A stretch of 64,000 bases of DNA, from the NCBI RefSeq assembly GCF_009938165.1, contig NZ_AP019650.1:744001-808000 (forward strand). Direction: 5' to 3'. A program made the translations under genes and the position numbers. The notes beneath the pieces are model-generated. The model ran no database searches, had not been told where the DNA came from, and was given only the letters and a program-made list of their open reading frames with translations. Positions 61,962-64,000 of this stretch are shown piece by piece. This DNA comes from Vibrio taketomensis (GTDB lineage Bacteria > Pseudomonadota > Gammaproteobacteria > Enterobacterales > Vibrionaceae). Each line of letters opens with the position of its first letter. Within the stretch, counting starts at the first letter, position 1.

Positions 61962-63464
61962 ATGGTAATTCCAGAAAACAGTAGCATCGTTATTTTTGGT
62001 GCTTCGGGCGACTTAACATACCGTAAGTTGATTCCAGCCTTATACCACCTCTATGCGAATAAACAACTTCCTAATAATTTCGCAATTTTGGGCGTAAGCC
62101 GAACCGAATACAGCGATGACTCATATCGCGAAAAACTAAAGCGCTCTCTTCAAGAGATGGAGAAAACAGAACCAGCGACTTTAGAGGCATTCATCAATCA
62201 TTTGCATTACCAAGCTATCAATACGTCTGACAGCGCAGATTATTCAAAGCTAGCAACACGTCTTGACGAACTCGCTGACACGTATGCATTTGAACAACGC
62301 AACACACTTTTCTATCTAGCGACACCACCTAGCCTTTATAGCGTCATTCCAGCAAGCCTTGCCGAGCATGGTTTGAATAGCGAAGAAGATGGTTGGAAAC
62401 GTATCATCATCGAAAAACCATTTGGTTACGATCTTGCGTCAGCACGTCAACTTGATAAAGACATTCACGAACATTTCCAAGAGCACCAAATCTACCGTAT
62501 TGACCACTACTTGGGTAAAGAAACGGTCCAAAACCTGTTGGTGTTTCGTTTTTCTAATGCGATGTTTGAACCGCTTTGGAACCGTAACTACATCGAATAC
62601 GTTGAGATCACAGGTGCGGAATTCTTGGGTGTAGAAGAACGTGGTGGCTACTACGATGGCTCAGGCGCAATGCGTGACATGTTCCAAAACCATTTGCTCC
62701 AAGTTTTGGCTATGGTTGGTATGGAACCACCAGCACAAATCAACGCGGATGCAATGCGTGATGAAGTGGTAAAAGTTCTGCAATGTCTCAAACCACTAGA
62801 AGAATACGACCTACGTAATAACTTAGTGTTGGGCCAATACACGGCATCTGATGTTCGTGGTCAGCAGCTTGCTGGTTACCGCGAAGAGCCGGGTGTGGCG
62901 GAAGATTCTCGTACTGAAACCTATGTTGGCTTGAAAGCATACATCAACAACTGGCGTTGGAATGGCGTGCCTTTCTACGTGCGTACGGGTAAACGTCTAC
63001 CAACACGCGTAACTGAAGTGGTACTGCACTTTAAGAGCACTCCACATCCAGTGTTTGGTCAAAATGCACCTGAAAACAAATTAATCATTCGTATTCAGCC
63101 AGACGAAGGCATTCAAATGAGCTTTGGTCTGAAAGAGCCTGGTGCAGGCTTTAAAGCCAAAGAAGTAAAAATGAACTTCCATTATGCGGATCTACAAGAA
63201 ACGCAAATGCTGACCGCTTATGAGCGACTACTATTAGACGCGCTAAACGGTGATGCCACACTGTTTGCACGCAGTGATGCGGTAGAAGCATGTTGGAAGT
63301 ACGTACAACCGATCCTCGATTTCAAACAAGACCCTCAAGCCCTGTTTGGCTATGCTTGCGGTACTTGGGGACCTAAAGAGTCGGATGATCTACTACAACG
63401 AGATGGACGCGCGTGGCGCTACCCTTGTAAAAACCTTACAGACACGGATTACTGTGAATTATGA
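61962..63464 (+). CDS. zwf: Glucose-6-phosphate 1-dehydrogenase
   Basis: 500 residues. The second of two adjacent ATGs (61962) has AAGGGA at the better spacing; 61959 is the alternative. NADP-binding start [20 protein letters not shown], the active-site block [20 protein letters not shown] (with catalytic-type His-Tyr-Leu-Gly-Lys), [11 protein letters not shown], and [10 protein letters not shown] near residue 340. It oxidises glucose 6-phosphate to 6-phosphogluconolactone with NADP, the first step of the oxidative pentose phosphate route. Its stop overlaps the pgl start by four bases (ATGA), so the next enzyme is translationally coupled. Highly biased codons suggest strong expression. Confidence 0.96.
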   Translation: MVIPENSSIVIFGASGDLTYRKLIPALYHLYANKQLPNNFAILGVSRTEYSDDSYREKLKRSLQEMEKTEPATLEAFINHLHYQAINTSDSADYSKLATRLDELADTYAFEQRNTLFYLATPPSLYSVIPASLAEHGLNSEEDGWKRIIIEKPFGYDLASARQLDKDIHEHFQEHQIYRIDHYLGKETVQNLLVFRFSNAMFEPLWNRNYIEYVEITGAEFLGVEERGGYYDGSGAMRDMFQNHLLQVLAMVGMEPPAQINADAMRDEVVKVLQCLKPLEEYDLRNNLVLGQYTASDVRGQQLAGYREEPGVAEDSRTETYVGLKAYINNWRWNGVPFYVRTGKRLPTRVTEVVLHFKSTPHPVFGQNAPENKLIIRIQPDEGIQMSFGLKEPGAGFKAKEVKMNFHYADLQETQMLTAYERLLLDALNGDATLFARSDAVEACWKYVQPILDFKQDPQALFGYACGTWGPKESDDLLQRDGRAWRYPCKNLTDTDYCEL

Positions 63465-64000
63465 TCAACCATAAGATCTTTGATACTGCCGAACAAGTTG
63501 TTGAAAGCCTTGCCAATGATATGAAAGCATACAGTGAGCAAAATCACCCTGTACATATTTCACTGTCAGGCGGTAGCACACCAAAAATGCTGTTTAAACT
63601 GCTGGCTAGTGACCAATATGCTGAGTCAATTCAGTGGAATAACCTACACTTTTGGTGGGGTGATGAACGTTGTGTAGCTCCGGATGACGCTGAAAGCAAC
63701 TATGGTGAAGCCAATGCTCTACTATTCAGCCAAGTTGCTATTCCTGCTGAAAATATTCATCGCATTCGTGGTGAAGAAGAGCCGAAAGCAGAAGCAGAGC
63801 GCTTCGCGGAAGAAATGGCAGCGGTTATCCCGTGCGAAAATGGTACACCTGTATATGATTGGATTTTACTTGGCGTAGGTGCTGACGGCCACACGGCTTC
63901 CCTATTCCCAGGTCAAACCAACTATCAAGATGAAAAGCTATCAGTATTAGCATCTCACCCTGAATCAGGTCAGATCCGCGTATCTAAAACAGCAAAAGTT
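63461..64000 (+). CDS. pgl: 6-phosphogluconolactonase, partial (runs off right edge)
   Basis: The first 180 codons are present, with an open frame to the end of the window. Family blocks: [38 protein letters not shown] and [19 protein letters not shown]. It hydrolyses the lactone made by Zwf to 6-phosphogluconate. Start ATG 63461 overlaps the zwf stop. In Vibrio the next gene is usually gnd, which would lie outside the window. Confidence 0.95.
   Translation, partial: MINHKIFDTAEQVVESLANDMKAYSEQNHPVHISLSGGSTPKMLFKLLASDQYAESIQWNNLHFWWGDERCVAPDDAESNYGEANALLFSQVAIPAENIHRIRGEEEPKAEAERFAEEMAAVIPCENGTPVYDWILLGVGADGHTASLFPGQTNYQDEKLSVLASHPESGQIRVSKTAKV

Overview
This window looks like part of the secondary chromosome of a Vibrio or close relative. 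The evidence is the zwf-pgl pair, a chromosomal qnr-type pentapeptide gene, a yidE-type antiporter very close to the enterobacterial protein, cti, fhs, and a MoxR/Bat (aerotolerance) operon. This is a protein-level impression; I could not run a species assignment. I found no tRNA, rRNA, CRISPR array, insertion sequence or integrase.

The left 30 kb (1-30290) is one minus-strand cluster, read in the order: TolC-like outer-membrane factor (30290-28906), SapC-family protein (28859-28109), a giant LEPR-XLL repeat protein of about 7,500 residues (27962-5266), a GAF-HlyD adaptor (5071-3164), a PqqD-like/M50 peptidase/HlyD fusion (3203-1085), and a SecA-like ATPase that runs off the left edge (1092-1). 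The natural reading is a dedicated envelope-export machine for the giant protein. It has its own SecA-like motor, a membrane protease-adaptor, a GAF-regulated adaptor and an outer-membrane channel, and no ABC transporter is visible in the part we see. I know of no experimental description of such a system, so it is the main discovery candidate here. Hairpins between sapC and the giant gene, and between the giant gene and the adaptor gene, could set product ratios; one presents an AGGAG loop like a CsrA site. Every gene of the cluster is cut by many single-base frameshifts. Where I could repair them they are mostly missing bases in homopolymers between well-conserved domains, so consensus error is more likely than decay.

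The right 34 kb is ordinary and mostly clean. It holds a DUF3332 lipoprotein, an OFA-family MFS transporter, a Fan1-like VRR-NUC protein, a permease with a His/Met/Asp/Cys-rich loop, the YidE antiporter and an exported HAD phosphatase. A seven-gene minus-strand operon follows, headed by an octahaem cytochrome-TPR protein and continuing moxR, DUF58, DUF4381, batA, batB/C and batD. Then come a sulfatase (frameshifted), an exported MTA/SAH nucleosidase, a SetA-like sugar exporter, cti (frameshifted), a 61-residue protein, fhs, a methyltransferase, an exported MsrA-MsrB fusion, the DUF5680-qnr pair, a cytochrome b562, zwf and the start of pgl.

Regulatory reading adds three themes. A perfect-format LexA box overlaps the promoter of DUF5680-qnr, whose ribosome-binding site also lies in a hairpin. 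PurR-like palindromes sit on the fhs promoter, upstream of the nucleosidase gene, and between cytochrome b562 and zwf. Good intrinsic terminators close most right-hand transcription units.
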